Assembly: GCA_902761735.1 (NCBI GenBank)
Contig: CACWLL010000006.1
Span: 62,001-126,000 of the forward strand
Direction of reading: 5' to 3'
DNA length: 64,000 bases
From: an uncultured bacterium
GTDB taxonomy: Bacteria > Cyanobacteriota > Vampirovibrionia > Gastranaerophilales > Gastranaerophilaceae
Below the pieces are notes generated by a model. That model had not been told where the DNA came from. It searched no databases and saw nothing but the letters and a program-made list of their open reading frames with translations. A program made the position numbers and the translations under genes. How positions within the stretch are numbered: the first letter of the stretch is position 1; the number at the start of each line of letters is the position of its first letter. Below are positions 37,250 to 45,508 of this stretch, piece after piece.

Positions 37250-37742
37250 GTGCCAAGTAATATTAATTCACCGAAAGTATCAGTGATAATACCGCGGTAT
37301 CTTAGATGAATACGCTGCAAAAGATGAGAGAATAAAAGTTATCCATAAAGAAAATGGTGGCTATGGTAAGGCTATGAATGTTGGTATGGATATAGCAACC
37401 GGAGAATATATTGGTATTGTTGAACCGGATGATTATATAAAACCGGAAATGTACGAAACTTTATATAAAATAGCAAAGGATAATAATGTTGAGATAATTA
37501 AAGGTGATTATTGGAGATTTAAAACAAATGATGGTTCTGAGAAAAAAGAACTATGTTTAATGGATTGTAATCAAAAAATTGATGATATAAAAAAATATCA
37601 GGCAGATGTATTTGTTATGGGCGATGATTGGGAAGGTAAGTTTGATTTCTTAAAAGATTATTGTGAAGTTGTATATTTGCCTCGTACTCCGGATGTTTCA
37701 AGTACTCAAACGAAAGAATATATTATTACAAATCACAATTAG
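37250..37742 (+). pseudogene. Collapsed module 3: GT2 fragment fused to TagD fragment
   Basis: GTG 37250 reads [15 protein letters not shown] then PRYLR and a TGA at 37307-37309. Another frame, open through ATG 37374, carries ILDEYAAKDERIKVIHKENG and the EPDD region of a GT2 nearly identical to 36010-36275. At 37571/37572 it switches in frame to the last ~55 codons of the TagD-like gene (copy of 33357-33530). The result is a 122-codon chimera with neither active site complete. It looks like the remnant of a whole GT...tagD module after two internal deletions, the second at short A-run homology. Confidence 0.8.
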
Positions 37743-37783
37743 CCTTTTCGACAGTGTTTACTTAATATTTTATGAGTGTCTTA

Positions 37784-39256
37784 TTACAATTTTTTCATAA
37801 TAAGAGCGTATATATCGTTAAAGCAAACTAATACCATAAGCAGTATAAGCAGCATAAAGAATACAGTGCCGATTTTTTCAATAGCTTCTTCGCTGAGCTT
37901 TTTGCCTCGGATTTTTTCAATAATCAAAAACATTACATGTCCGCCATCCAATGCTGGTAACGGTAAAAAATTCATAATGGCTAAATCAAGCGAAATTATT
38001 GCTGTCAAGAGTAAGCCGGAGAAAAATCCGTTGTTGTTAATTACATCTCCGCCAACTTTTGTAATAGCAATTATTCCGTGGAGTTCACTTGCAGGAATTT
38101 TGCCCGCAAATATTTGATACAAACCATAGCATAACAATACAGTTTTATCCCACAAATATTTTGTACTTGTTGTTATTATGGATATCGACCCTTTTGTAGG
38201 TATAACAATTTCTTTTATATCATATTCGATACCGATTTTGCCCTCAATATTAGGGAAAATCGGTTTTAAAGCTATTTTTTCGCCGTTGCGTTCTACGATA
38301 ACATATAACGGTATAATTGTGTCGGATATTGCATAAGCTATATTGTTAAGGGTATATGTACCATCCGATACTATTATATTTTTCCCGTCAAGCTTGTCCC
38401 TTATGGCTTTTTGTGTTTCATTTAATTCCAATCTGTTATCTTTATATTTTTCAAAACCCTTTAATATATTTTCACTAAGAGTTATAGGGTGTTCAGGTTC
38501 AATTTTAGGTAATTTAATGATAACATCTTTCGGTATAATTTCATCTCTTGTGAATGCAGGGTTTAATTTTTTAAGATTGTCATAATTTTTTTCAAGAGAG
38601 ATTTCATTTATTTTTCCGTCATTTTTCCTGTGAAGTTGTGCATACTTGTTAATAAAACCGGGTATTGTAATTTCAGAGCCGTTAATTTGAATTATTCTAT
38701 CGCCTTTTTTAAGTCCTGATTGCCATACGGATTCTGTTTGCGGTGCAACTATATTTTTAATATGAATTTCATATTTTCCGGATGGCATTTGTCCCCAAAT
38801 AGTAGCGGTTAATGCGACAAAAAGAAATGCACAGATTACGTTTGCGGTTACACCTGCAGAAAATACGCAAAACTTTTGAAAAGCAGGTCTGTTCATAAAT
38901 CTTTCAGGTGAATCTGCCGGCAAACCCGAATCTTTATCGTCGTCAGGGAATGCTACATATCCGCCAAATAAAAATGCGTGAATAAGAACTTCGACTCCTT
39001 TGAAATTCCTTTTCCATAAAACAGGTCCTATAGGCAGTCCGAATGCAAATTTTTCTACTTTTATTTTAAATACTTCCGCAGCAAAAAAGTGTCCTGCTTC
39101 GTGGACAAGTATAAGGATACTTATCAAAAGTATCATTTCAATTGTTGCAAAAACAGGTGCTGCCGCAGGAAATGCGTGTCCCAAAAGATGGAGGGCTATG
39201 AGTAGTCCTGCTAACAATATCATTATTATTCCTGAAATTATGACGGATACGTACAT
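37784..39256 (-). CDS. rseP: RseP/site-2 family intramembrane metalloprotease
   Basis: A 490-residue M50 protease that cuts membrane-embedded regulators. The zinc motif is HEAGH at 52-56 in a hydrophobic helix, and the third ligand lies in LPLPALDGGH near the C-terminus. A PDZ domain follows around 170-230 (SVWQSGLKKGDRIIQINGSE), with an extended insert to ~350. An extra N-terminal hydrophobic helix precedes the catalytic one. It is just downstream of speE on the same strand (18-nt gap). GAAAGG lies 9 nt before the ATG. Confidence 0.92.
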   Translation of the reverse strand: MYVSVIISGIIMILLAGLLIALHLLGHAFPAAAPVFATIEMILLISILILVHEAGHFFAAEVFKIKVEKFAFGLPIGPVLWKRNFKGVEVLIHAFLFGGYVAFPDDDKDSGLPADSPERFMNRPAFQKFCVFSAGVTANVICAFLFVALTATIWGQMPSGKYEIHIKNIVAPQTESVWQSGLKKGDRIIQINGSEITIPGFINKYAQLHRKNDGKINEISLEKNYDNLKKLNPAFTRDEIIPKDVIIKLPKIEPEHPITLSENILKGFEKYKDNRLELNETQKAIRDKLDGKNIIVSDGTYTLNNIAYAISDTIIPLYVIVERNGEKIALKPIFPNIEGKIGIEYDIKEIVIPTKGSISIITTSTKYLWDKTVLLCYGLYQIFAGKIPASELHGIIAITKVGGDVINNNGFFSGLLLTAIISLDLAIMNFLPLPALDGGHVMFLIIEKIRGKKLSEEAIEKIGTVFFMLLILLMVLVCFNDIYALIMKKL

Positions 39257-39274
39257 TTATAAGAAACCTTTCTT

Positions 39275-40126
39275 TTATAACAATTCTTTTAAGTAATTTG
39301 GCAGAGCAAATCGTGCCAGATGATAATCTTTATTATATATTTTGCATGTTTTTGTGATTTCTTCACATCTTTCCTCATCAATATAAGAAAGCGGTTTTTC
39401 GGTTTCGGAGCAGAACGCCCAAGCCCAATATCCGCCAGGATATGTCGGAATATTTGATGTATATGTTTCACAAATTGGAAATACTTTGTTCAATTGAACA
39501 TACATTTTTTTTACGGAATCAGCTTGAGCGAATGGCGATTCGGATTGAGCTACCATTATGCCGCCTTCTTTAAGTGAATTTTTTACGTTTGTGTAAAATT
39601 CGTCGGTGAACAGACCCTCTCCCGGTCCCATTGGATCAGTTGAATCAATAAGAACGATATCAAATTCGTTCTTTTTATCTTTTATGTATTCAATAGCATC
39701 CTGAACAAGAATTTCAACTTTTGGATTGTCCAATTCACAAGCAATTGTTGGTAAAAATTGTTTGCAAGCCTCAATTACCATGCCATCAATTTCACAAAGA
39801 ACAACTCTTTTCACGGTTTTGTGTTTAAGAACTTCTCTTATTGTTCCTCCGTCACCTCCGCCTATAACAAGAACGGATTCAGGGTTTTTGTGGTTCATCA
39901 TCGGAATATGAGCAATCATTTCGTGATAATGATATTCATCCCCTTCTGTTGTCATCATCAAATCGTCAAGAGTAAGAACTCTGCCCAACGAACTGTCTGT
40001 TTCAAAAACTTCAACCTTTTGAAATCCAGATTGTTTTGAATATAAAACTTTTCCGGCCTTTATTGCGATGCCAAATCCTGATGGGGTAATTTCGTGGTAA
40101 TAACCATTCTCTATTCCGTTTTTCAT
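39275..40126 (-). CDS. speE: Spermidine synthase
   Basis: A 283-residue polyamine aminopropyltransferase using decarboxylated AdoMet. Blocks include DEYHYHEMIAHIPMM, VIGGGDGGTIREVLKH (nucleotide loop) and the catalytic DSTDPMGPGEGLF. GGGAG precedes ATG 40126. No speD or ornithine decarboxylase gene is adjacent. It is probably in an operon with rseP. Confidence 0.95.
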   Translation of the reverse strand: MKNGIENGYYHEITPSGFGIAIKAGKVLYSKQSGFQKVEVFETDSSLGRVLTLDDLMMTTEGDEYHYHEMIAHIPMMNHKNPESVLVIGGGDGGTIREVLKHKTVKRVVLCEIDGMVIEACKQFLPTIACELDNPKVEILVQDAIEYIKDKKNEFDIVLIDSTDPMGPGEGLFTDEFYTNVKNSLKEGGIMVAQSESPFAQADSVKKMYVQLNKVFPICETYTSNIPTYPGGYWAWAFCSETEKPLSYIDEERCEEITKTCKIYNKDYHLARFALPNYLKELL

Positions 40127-40176
40127 TTAATTAATTTCTCCCTTAGTTGTAGATAATTATATTCTAGCACGAAAAT

Positions 40177-40488
40177 TTATTTGCCGAGTACATGTATATG
40201 TAAGTGAAAAACTTCCTGCCCTGCTTCTTTTCCGGTATTAATAACCGTTCTATAAGAGTTAAGTCCTATTTTTTTTGTAACTTCCTTCACGCCCAATAAT
40301 AATTCTCCCAGTAAATTTTTGTCATCAAGTTCGTTTAATGATGCGGCGTGAATTTTCGGAACTACTAACAGATGTATGGGAGCTTTTGGATGAATATCTT
40401 TGAAAACTACCAAATGTTCATTTTCATATACAAATTCCGTATTAAATTCTCCGTTTATAATCTTACAAAAAATACAATCTTCTGCCAT
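40177..40488 (-). CDS. HIT-family nucleotide hydrolase (HinT-like)
   Basis: A 103-residue histidine-triad protein. CIFCKIINGEF opens it, and the triad HLHIHVLG is at the extreme C-terminus, which makes it slightly shorter than HinT (~115). The family hydrolyses AMP-lysine and related phosphoramidates. ATG 40488 has AGGGGG. It is a stand-alone gene between the FliI-type ATPase and speE. Confidence 0.93.
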   Translation of the reverse strand: MAEDCIFCKIINGEFNTEFVYENEHLVVFKDIHPKAPIHLLVVPKIHAASLNELDDKNLLGELLLGVKEVTKKIGLNSYRTVINTGKEAGQEVFHLHIHVLGK

Positions 40489-40566
40489 TGTGTATACCCC
40501 CTTGTAAAGTACTTAACATTAACGAATTGTAGGATAAACATTGTTAAAAATCAATTAGAAACACAA

Positions 40567-41919
40567 TTAAATATCTACATCTCTCATCATATCAACTAAA
40601 GTTTGAATAGTAGTTTCCATGCTTACACTGTCAGAAGTTCTTTGTTGAAGAAAGGCATTGACCTGAGGCATCATTTGAATTGCAATATCCAATTTCGGAT
40701 TTGAGCCGGGTTGGTACATCCCTACGTCAATTAAATCTTTATTTTCTCTATACATTGACATAATTGTTCTCATTTTAGCTGCTGCTTCTTTGTGTTCAGG
40801 TGTTGCAATTGAGGACATAAGCCTTGAAATACTTCCTAAAACGTCAATTGCAGGATAATGGTTGCTTTCGGCAACTTTTCTTGATAGGAAAATATGCCCG
40901 TCAACGATACCACGTACAATATCCACAATAGGGTCTGAAATATCATCACCTTCCATAAGTACCGTATATAATGCGGTAATTGAGCCTTTAGGACTGTTGC
41001 CTGCTCTTTCCAGAACTTTTTGTAACCAAGAAAATATGGATGGCGGATAACCTTTCATTGTAGGCGGTTCACCGAGTGATAGACCTACTTCTCTGCCTGC
41101 CATTGCACAACGGGTTACGGTATCTGTCATAAGAAAAACTTTTTTACCTTGATCTCTAAAATATTCACATACGGCTGTTGCTGTTAAAAGGGCTTTTTGA
41201 CGGATTAGAGGAGGTTTATCTCCGGTTGAACAGACCAAAACTGATTTGGCTAAACCTTCCTCGCCCAGCGAATCTTCAATAAACTCTTTAACTTCTCTTC
41301 CGCGTTCTCCGATTAGCGCAACGACGTTTACGTCTGCATCAGAGTTACGGGCAATCATACCAAGCAGGGTACTTTTCCCGACACCTGAACCTGCAAATAA
41401 TCCTAAACGCTGTCCGCAGCCCATAGTCATACAAGAATCTATTGCACGAACACCCGTTGAAAAGATTTCTGTAATTATCGGTCTTTCAAACGGTCCGGGT
41501 GGCGGTCCTTCAATAGAACGCCAGCTTGCGCCGGTAGTATCTAGAGGTTTCCCGTCAAGCGGATTTCCCATAGGGTCAATCAGTCTGCCAAGCAAAAAAT
41601 CGCCGACAGGTACTATAATAGGATTTCCTGTGCTGACAACGGTACTGCCCTGTCCGATACCATTAGCATCAAGTAAAAGAAGTAATTGTGCGACTTCCCC
41701 TTTAAAAGCTTGTACTTCCGCAGGTTTTTTCCCTCCGTCTGCAGTTTCTATAAAACACAAATCTCCGACTTTTAAGCCCGGGAGTTTTACTTCAACCGTC
41801 AATCCTAAAAGTTTTGACACAGTTCCTTTGAATTGAAATAACTCGGTATTATCCAATTTATTTTTCACAAGTTCTTTAAGGGTGTCTATATTTGATGTAT
41901 CAATGTTAAGCTCTGTCAT
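40567..41919 (-). CDS. FliI/SctN-type export ATPase
   Basis: A 450-residue hexameric ATPase of flagellar/type III secretion export. Walker A is AGSGVGKST at 176-184; GERGREVKEFIED, FLMTDTVTRCAMAGREVGL and GEPPTMKGYPPS are FliI-type signatures that distinguish it from F1 and Rho. The N-terminal beta barrel is present. No FliH, FliJ or hook gene is beside it. The promoter is TTGAAA-16-TATAAT with the ATG 7 nt after, so a leaderless mRNA is predicted. Flagellar versus injectisome use cannot be told from this gene alone. Confidence 0.88.
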   Translation of the reverse strand: MTELNIDTSNIDTLKELVKNKLDNTELFQFKGTVSKLLGLTVEVKLPGLKVGDLCFIETADGGKKPAEVQAFKGEVAQLLLLLDANGIGQGSTVVSTGNPIIVPVGDFLLGRLIDPMGNPLDGKPLDTTGASWRSIEGPPPGPFERPIITEIFSTGVRAIDSCMTMGCGQRLGLFAGSGVGKSTLLGMIARNSDADVNVVALIGERGREVKEFIEDSLGEEGLAKSVLVCSTGDKPPLIRQKALLTATAVCEYFRDQGKKVFLMTDTVTRCAMAGREVGLSLGEPPTMKGYPPSIFSWLQKVLERAGNSPKGSITALYTVLMEGDDISDPIVDIVRGIVDGHIFLSRKVAESNHYPAIDVLGSISRLMSSIATPEHKEAAAKMRTIMSMYRENKDLIDVGMYQPGSNPKLDIAIQMMPQVNAFLQQRTSDSVSMETTIQTLVDMMRDVDI

Positions 41920-41926
41920 AACTTTG

Positions 41927-41954
41927 ATTATAACTTTTTTTTACAGTTTTTCAA
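41927..41954 (-). promoter_or_regulatory. Near-consensus promoter of the FliI-type gene, leaderless configuration
   Basis: Minus strand TTGAAA (41954-41949), 16-nt spacer, TATAAT (41932-41927), CAAAGTT, ATG at 41919. Confidence 0.75.
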
Positions 41955-41973
41955 GAAATTTACAAATACCGAA

Positions 41974-42708
41974 TTAATATGATTTCCCTATTAGTGATAA
42001 ATGAGTATCTTGCTCTAATTTGTCATTCAGTTTTGATAGAACTATTTTTTCTCCATAGCGTTTTTCAAGAGCAAGTTCAATTAAATAATCTGCAAAATGC
42101 GGATTCTTAGGTAAAAAAGAACCATGTAAATATGTTCCGAAAACATTTTTATATTGACCGCCTTCAGTTTTATCTTTTCCGTTGTTGCCGTTTCCGATTT
42201 CTACCCTGCCGAGAGGTTTGGTTTCACCTTGCAGAAATGTCAATCCGCTATGATTTTCAAATCCGACAAGAGTATTCGGGTTTGTAAAATCTGTTTTTAC
42301 GGTTACATTTCCAATAAATCTTGTGTTACCGGCAACGGTATATGCATCCATAAGGCTTATACCGTTGAGTCTTTCTTTGTCGTGCGGCTGGTAATAATGC
42401 CCCATAAGCTGATATCCGCCGCAAATTCCTAAAAAGACAGAGTTTTTGTCACGTTCTTCAGTTAAAAAATCTTTTTGACGGTATAATTCGTCCGCAACTT
42501 CTTCCTGTTGTTTATCCTGTCCGCCTCCGATAAAATATATGTCGTGTTCCGATATTTTATCTCCGATATTAATATCTTCAAATTCGACGGTGATTCCTCG
42601 CCATTCACAACGCTTTTTAAGAGTTATAATATTCCCGATATCTCCGTATAGATTTAGGAGTTTTGGGTACAAATGTGCAATTGAAATCTTTAAATCTTTC
42701 TCTTCCAT
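41974..42708 (-). CDS. gatD: Lipid II isoglutaminyl synthase glutaminase subunit
   Basis: A 244-residue CobB/CobQ-like class I glutamine amidotransferase. HLYPKLLNLYGDIGN (12-26) is the GatD signature; the nucleophile is C96 in GICGGYQLMG and the catalytic His lies in GTYLHGSF. With MurT it amidates the D-glutamate of lipid II. murT is usually adjacent but is not here. The ATG lies 7 nt after TGA-TACAAT, another leaderless candidate, and the promoter is divergent from tatD. Confidence 0.88.
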   Translation of the reverse strand: MEEKDLKISIAHLYPKLLNLYGDIGNIITLKKRCEWRGITVEFEDINIGDKISEHDIYFIGGGQDKQQEEVADELYRQKDFLTEERDKNSVFLGICGGYQLMGHYYQPHDKERLNGISLMDAYTVAGNTRFIGNVTVKTDFTNPNTLVGFENHSGLTFLQGETKPLGRVEIGNGNNGKDKTEGGQYKNVFGTYLHGSFLPKNPHFADYLIELALEKRYGEKIVLSKLNDKLEQDTHLSLIGKSY

Positions 42709-42715
42709 AATTTCG

Positions 42716-42724
42716 ATTGTATCA
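42716..42724 (-). promoter_or_regulatory. Extended -10 promoter of gatD, leaderless configuration
   Basis: Minus strand TGA then TACAAT (42721-42716), CGAAATT, ATG 42708. Confidence 0.55.
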
Positions 42725-42738
42725 CAAATTTTAAGCTA

Positions 42739-42747
42739 TGGTATAAT
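42739..42747 (+). promoter_or_regulatory. Extended -10 promoter of tatD
   Basis: TGG then TATAAT (42742-42747), 33 nt before ATG 42781, leaving room for a normal leader with AAGGTG. Confidence 0.55.
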
Positions 42748-42780
42748 TGTAATATAGTTTTAAGGCAAAAAGGTGAAACA

Positions 42781-43545
42781 ATGTTAATTGATACTCATAC
42801 TCATATAAATTATTTGGAGAAAATTGCGGAAGAAGATGCAGTTAGGAATGCGACAGAAAACGGAGTGTCAAAAATTTTAGTCCCCGGGGCATCCCCTGAT
42901 GATATTGATGTAATCCCCGCATTAGTAAAAAAATATGAAAATGTATACGGTATGCTGGGTATACATCCCGAAGATGCAAAGAATTGGAATGATGAAATTC
43001 TCGACAAAATCAGAAATAACGTAAAAAATAATGATAAAATCATTGCAATCGGAGAAATAGGTCTTGATTATTATTGGGATAAAAAACACAAGGAAGAACA
43101 AAAAGATATATTTATCAAGCAAATAAAACTGGCAAACGAGCTTGGATTGCCGATATCCGTTCACGACAGAGATGCTCATAAAGATTGTTTTGATATTTTA
43201 AAAGAGTATAACAAAAACTCAAAGGTAGTTTTGCATTGTTTTTCCGGTAGTGTAGAATTTGCAAGAGAATGTCTTAAAGAGGGTTGGTATATTGCAATAG
43301 GAGGTGTGGTTACTTTTAACAGTGCCATAAAAATAAAAGAGGCAGCAAAAGAAGTTCCTCTCGACAGGCTTTTATTGGAAACAGATGCGCCGTATCTTAC
43401 ACCTGTTCCGTTCAGAGGGAAAGAAAATCAGCCGGCTTATGTAAAATATGTTGCGGAAGAAATAGCAAAATTAAGGAATATCTCTTTTGATGAGGTCGCT
43501 GAGAGTACAACGGCAAACGCAGAAAAAATATTTTTTAATAAATAG
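42781..43545 (+). CDS. tatD: TatD-family metal-dependent deoxyribonuclease
   Basis: A 254-residue TIM-barrel hydrolase. Metal ligands are THTHIN at 5-10, IGEIGLDYYW, PISVHDRDAH, VLHCFSG and LLETDAPYL, all in family order. TatD proteins act as 3'-5' exonucleases and in DNA-fragment clearance. AAGGTG precedes ATG 42781. Followed by the GGDEF gene after 70 nt. Confidence 0.95.
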   Translation: MLIDTHTHINYLEKIAEEDAVRNATENGVSKILVPGASPDDIDVIPALVKKYENVYGMLGIHPEDAKNWNDEILDKIRNNVKNNDKIIAIGEIGLDYYWDKKHKEEQKDIFIKQIKLANELGLPISVHDRDAHKDCFDILKEYNKNSKVVLHCFSGSVEFARECLKEGWYIAIGGVVTFNSAIKIKEAAKEVPLDRLLLETDAPYLTPVPFRGKENQPAYVKYVAEEIAKLRNISFDEVAESTTANAEKIFFNK

Positions 43546-43615
43546 CTTAACATTGTGCCAAAATTTTATGCTTATAGTATAATTTTTCGGTGAAATTATA
43601 AATAAAAGGTTTTCA

Positions 43616-45508
43616 ATGGGTTTTTTCGATAAAATTAATGAAATAAGCAAACAAATCTCCGAGGTGGAGAAAAATATTTATCACGGTAAAGAAGAGTTTC
43701 TTGAGATATATGAAAGAAACTTGCAGCTTGAACAGGAAATAGAAGAACGTACTAAAGAATTGAATATTGCAAATAAACGAATGCTTTCCTTGCAGAATAT
43801 TCTTGATATGATGAATTCTGCAAAACCGTTACGCAGCGTGCTGGAAACTGTTGTTAACAGTATTCAAGGAGAATTGGGCTATTTACACAGCACTATTATG
43901 CGTAAAGAAAAAGATGATGACGGGTTTTTCCTTTCCGTAATAGCCGAAGCTGATGATATCACAATAAGACGTGCGGATAATATTTTGAAAACTCCAATTC
44001 AGGCGAGGCGTTTGGCATATTCTGAGAATGAAATATTTTATAACGCGTTAGAAAAACGTGAAATAATTCAGTCAAAAGATGTCGGAGCATCATTGAAGGC
44101 TATTATGCCGGAATTGGATAAATCAGTTTTGGATGAGATATTGAGCGATAAATCAACACGTTCAATAATAACAATTCCGTTATATGCTTTTAAAAAACCT
44201 TTTGGAATTTTTGCGGTGTTTTCTTCTCGTGAAGAACTTGCTAAATCCGAAAAGGATTTTCTGACAATGTATGCGCAGCAAATTGAACTTGCAATTACAA
44301 TTGCGGATTTGTTTGAGCGAGTAAAAGAACAGGCTGTAACGGATGGTTTAACAGGTTTATATAATCGCAGATATTTTGAAGAATATCTGAAAAAAGAAGT
44401 TACCAGAGCCTTGCGTATCAATCAGCCTTTCAGTATTATTGGGCTTGATTTAGACTTTTTGAAAAAAATAAATGATACATACGGTCATCAATTTGGGGAT
44501 TTGGCAATCAAGACTATTGCGGATGTCCTGAAATCCAATGCCCGTTCTATTGATACGGCAGCCAGAATGGGCGGCGAAGAATTTAATGTTATTCTTCCCG
44601 GAGTATCTTCAAATGGTGCTATGATAGCTGCAGAGCGTATTAGAAAAGCTATTGAAGCTGTTGAGATAGATACGATTGGTCATATTACGGCAAGTATCGG
44701 AGTTGCAACTTTTTTGGAGCATTCCGATAATATTGAGGATGTTATGGAGTTAACTGATCAAGCTATGTATATGTCGAAGCATAACGGCAGGAATCAGGTT
44801 ACTCTTGCAAAACCTATGGATGAAACGTCATGGCAAGAACTTGCTGTCAGTGCTTTTCTTGATATTTTAAATAAAAGAAAAATCCCTCTATCAGACGACT
44901 TTAAATCGGATTTGTCTGAAAAGCTGATGTCCTCAGCTCCCCAGAGTGAAGTTTTGTATTCGGTTGCGGATTTGTTGACTCAAACATATAATCCGATGCA
45001 TATTCAAGGGAATGTTAAGTTAAAAGTTCTTACGGCAGTATCTTTGGCTAAGAGATTTGACTTATCAAAATCCGATATTGATAATTTAAAAATAGCTTTA
45101 CTTTTATATGATATAGGTAATCTTTTGGTTCCTCAGGATATCTTTAAAAAGAAATCTCCTCTGACTGAGGATGAAAAAAATCAAATAAAGGAACATCCTC
45201 TAATTGCGGCAAAAGAAATTTTAACCCCTATATCATACATTCAAGACGTAATTCCAATTGTAGAATATCATCACGAAAATTGGGACGGAACCGGTTATCC
45301 TGCAAAACTATCAAAAGAAAATATTCCGATGACATCGCAAATTGTTTTGATTGTTGATGCATTTTTTGCCCTTCTTGAGGATAGAGCTTATAGAGAAAAG
45401 CTTACCCCACAGGAAGCCGTAGAAGTAATTAAAAAAGATGCCGGTACAAAATGGAACGAAACTTTAGTAGATGAGTTTGTGGCATTGATTGAAAACGAAA
45501 TAGAGTAA
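43616..45508 (+). CDS. GAF-GGDEF diguanylate cyclase with degenerate HD-GYP domain
   Basis: A 630-residue soluble signalling protein. Residues ~1-65 are coiled coil, ~75-235 resemble a GAF sensor, ~245-405 are GGDEF with an intact RMGGEEF signature (active cyclase predicted), and ~420-630 are HD-GYP-like. In the last domain the metal-binding HD is replaced by Y498-D499 (YDIGN), while EHP, HHE (552-554) and DGTGYP are kept. Phosphodiesterase activity is therefore doubtful. It makes or senses cyclic di-GMP. The stop overlaps the thiL start (TAATG-type), an unexpected coupling. Confidence 0.88.
   Translation: MGFFDKINEISKQISEVEKNIYHGKEEFLEIYERNLQLEQEIEERTKELNIANKRMLSLQNILDMMNSAKPLRSVLETVVNSIQGELGYLHSTIMRKEKDDDGFFLSVIAEADDITIRRADNILKTPIQARRLAYSENEIFYNALEKREIIQSKDVGASLKAIMPELDKSVLDEILSDKSTRSIITIPLYAFKKPFGIFAVFSSREELAKSEKDFLTMYAQQIELAITIADLFERVKEQAVTDGLTGLYNRRYFEEYLKKEVTRALRINQPFSIIGLDLDFLKKINDTYGHQFGDLAIKTIADVLKSNARSIDTAARMGGEEFNVILPGVSSNGAMIAAERIRKAIEAVEIDTIGHITASIGVATFLEHSDNIEDVMELTDQAMYMSKHNGRNQVTLAKPMDETSWQELAVSAFLDILNKRKIPLSDDFKSDLSEKLMSSAPQSEVLYSVADLLTQTYNPMHIQGNVKLKVLTAVSLAKRFDLSKSDIDNLKIALLLYDIGNLLVPQDIFKKKSPLTEDEKNQIKEHPLIAAKEILTPISYIQDVIPIVEYHHENWDGTGYPAKLSKENIPMTSQIVLIVDAFFALLEDRAYREKLTPQEAVEVIKKDAGTKWNETLVDEFVALIENEIE

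Larger units (their letters stand above)
37065..37294 (+). repeat. 230-bp island repeat, copy B
   Basis: Second copy of 33534-33763. Its terminator stem (37116-37139) has one C-A mismatch (TCTCCGACTT), the palindrome (37205-37221) is unchanged, and the 15-codon GT2 start is identical. Before it, 36978-37064 holds only the frameshifted tail of the previous gene. Confidence 0.9.

Noticed and set aside
28251-37742. Considered as a mobile element or integron because of direct repeats
   Set aside because: No transposase, integrase, terminal inverted repeats or attachment site is visible; the repeats contain gene starts instead.
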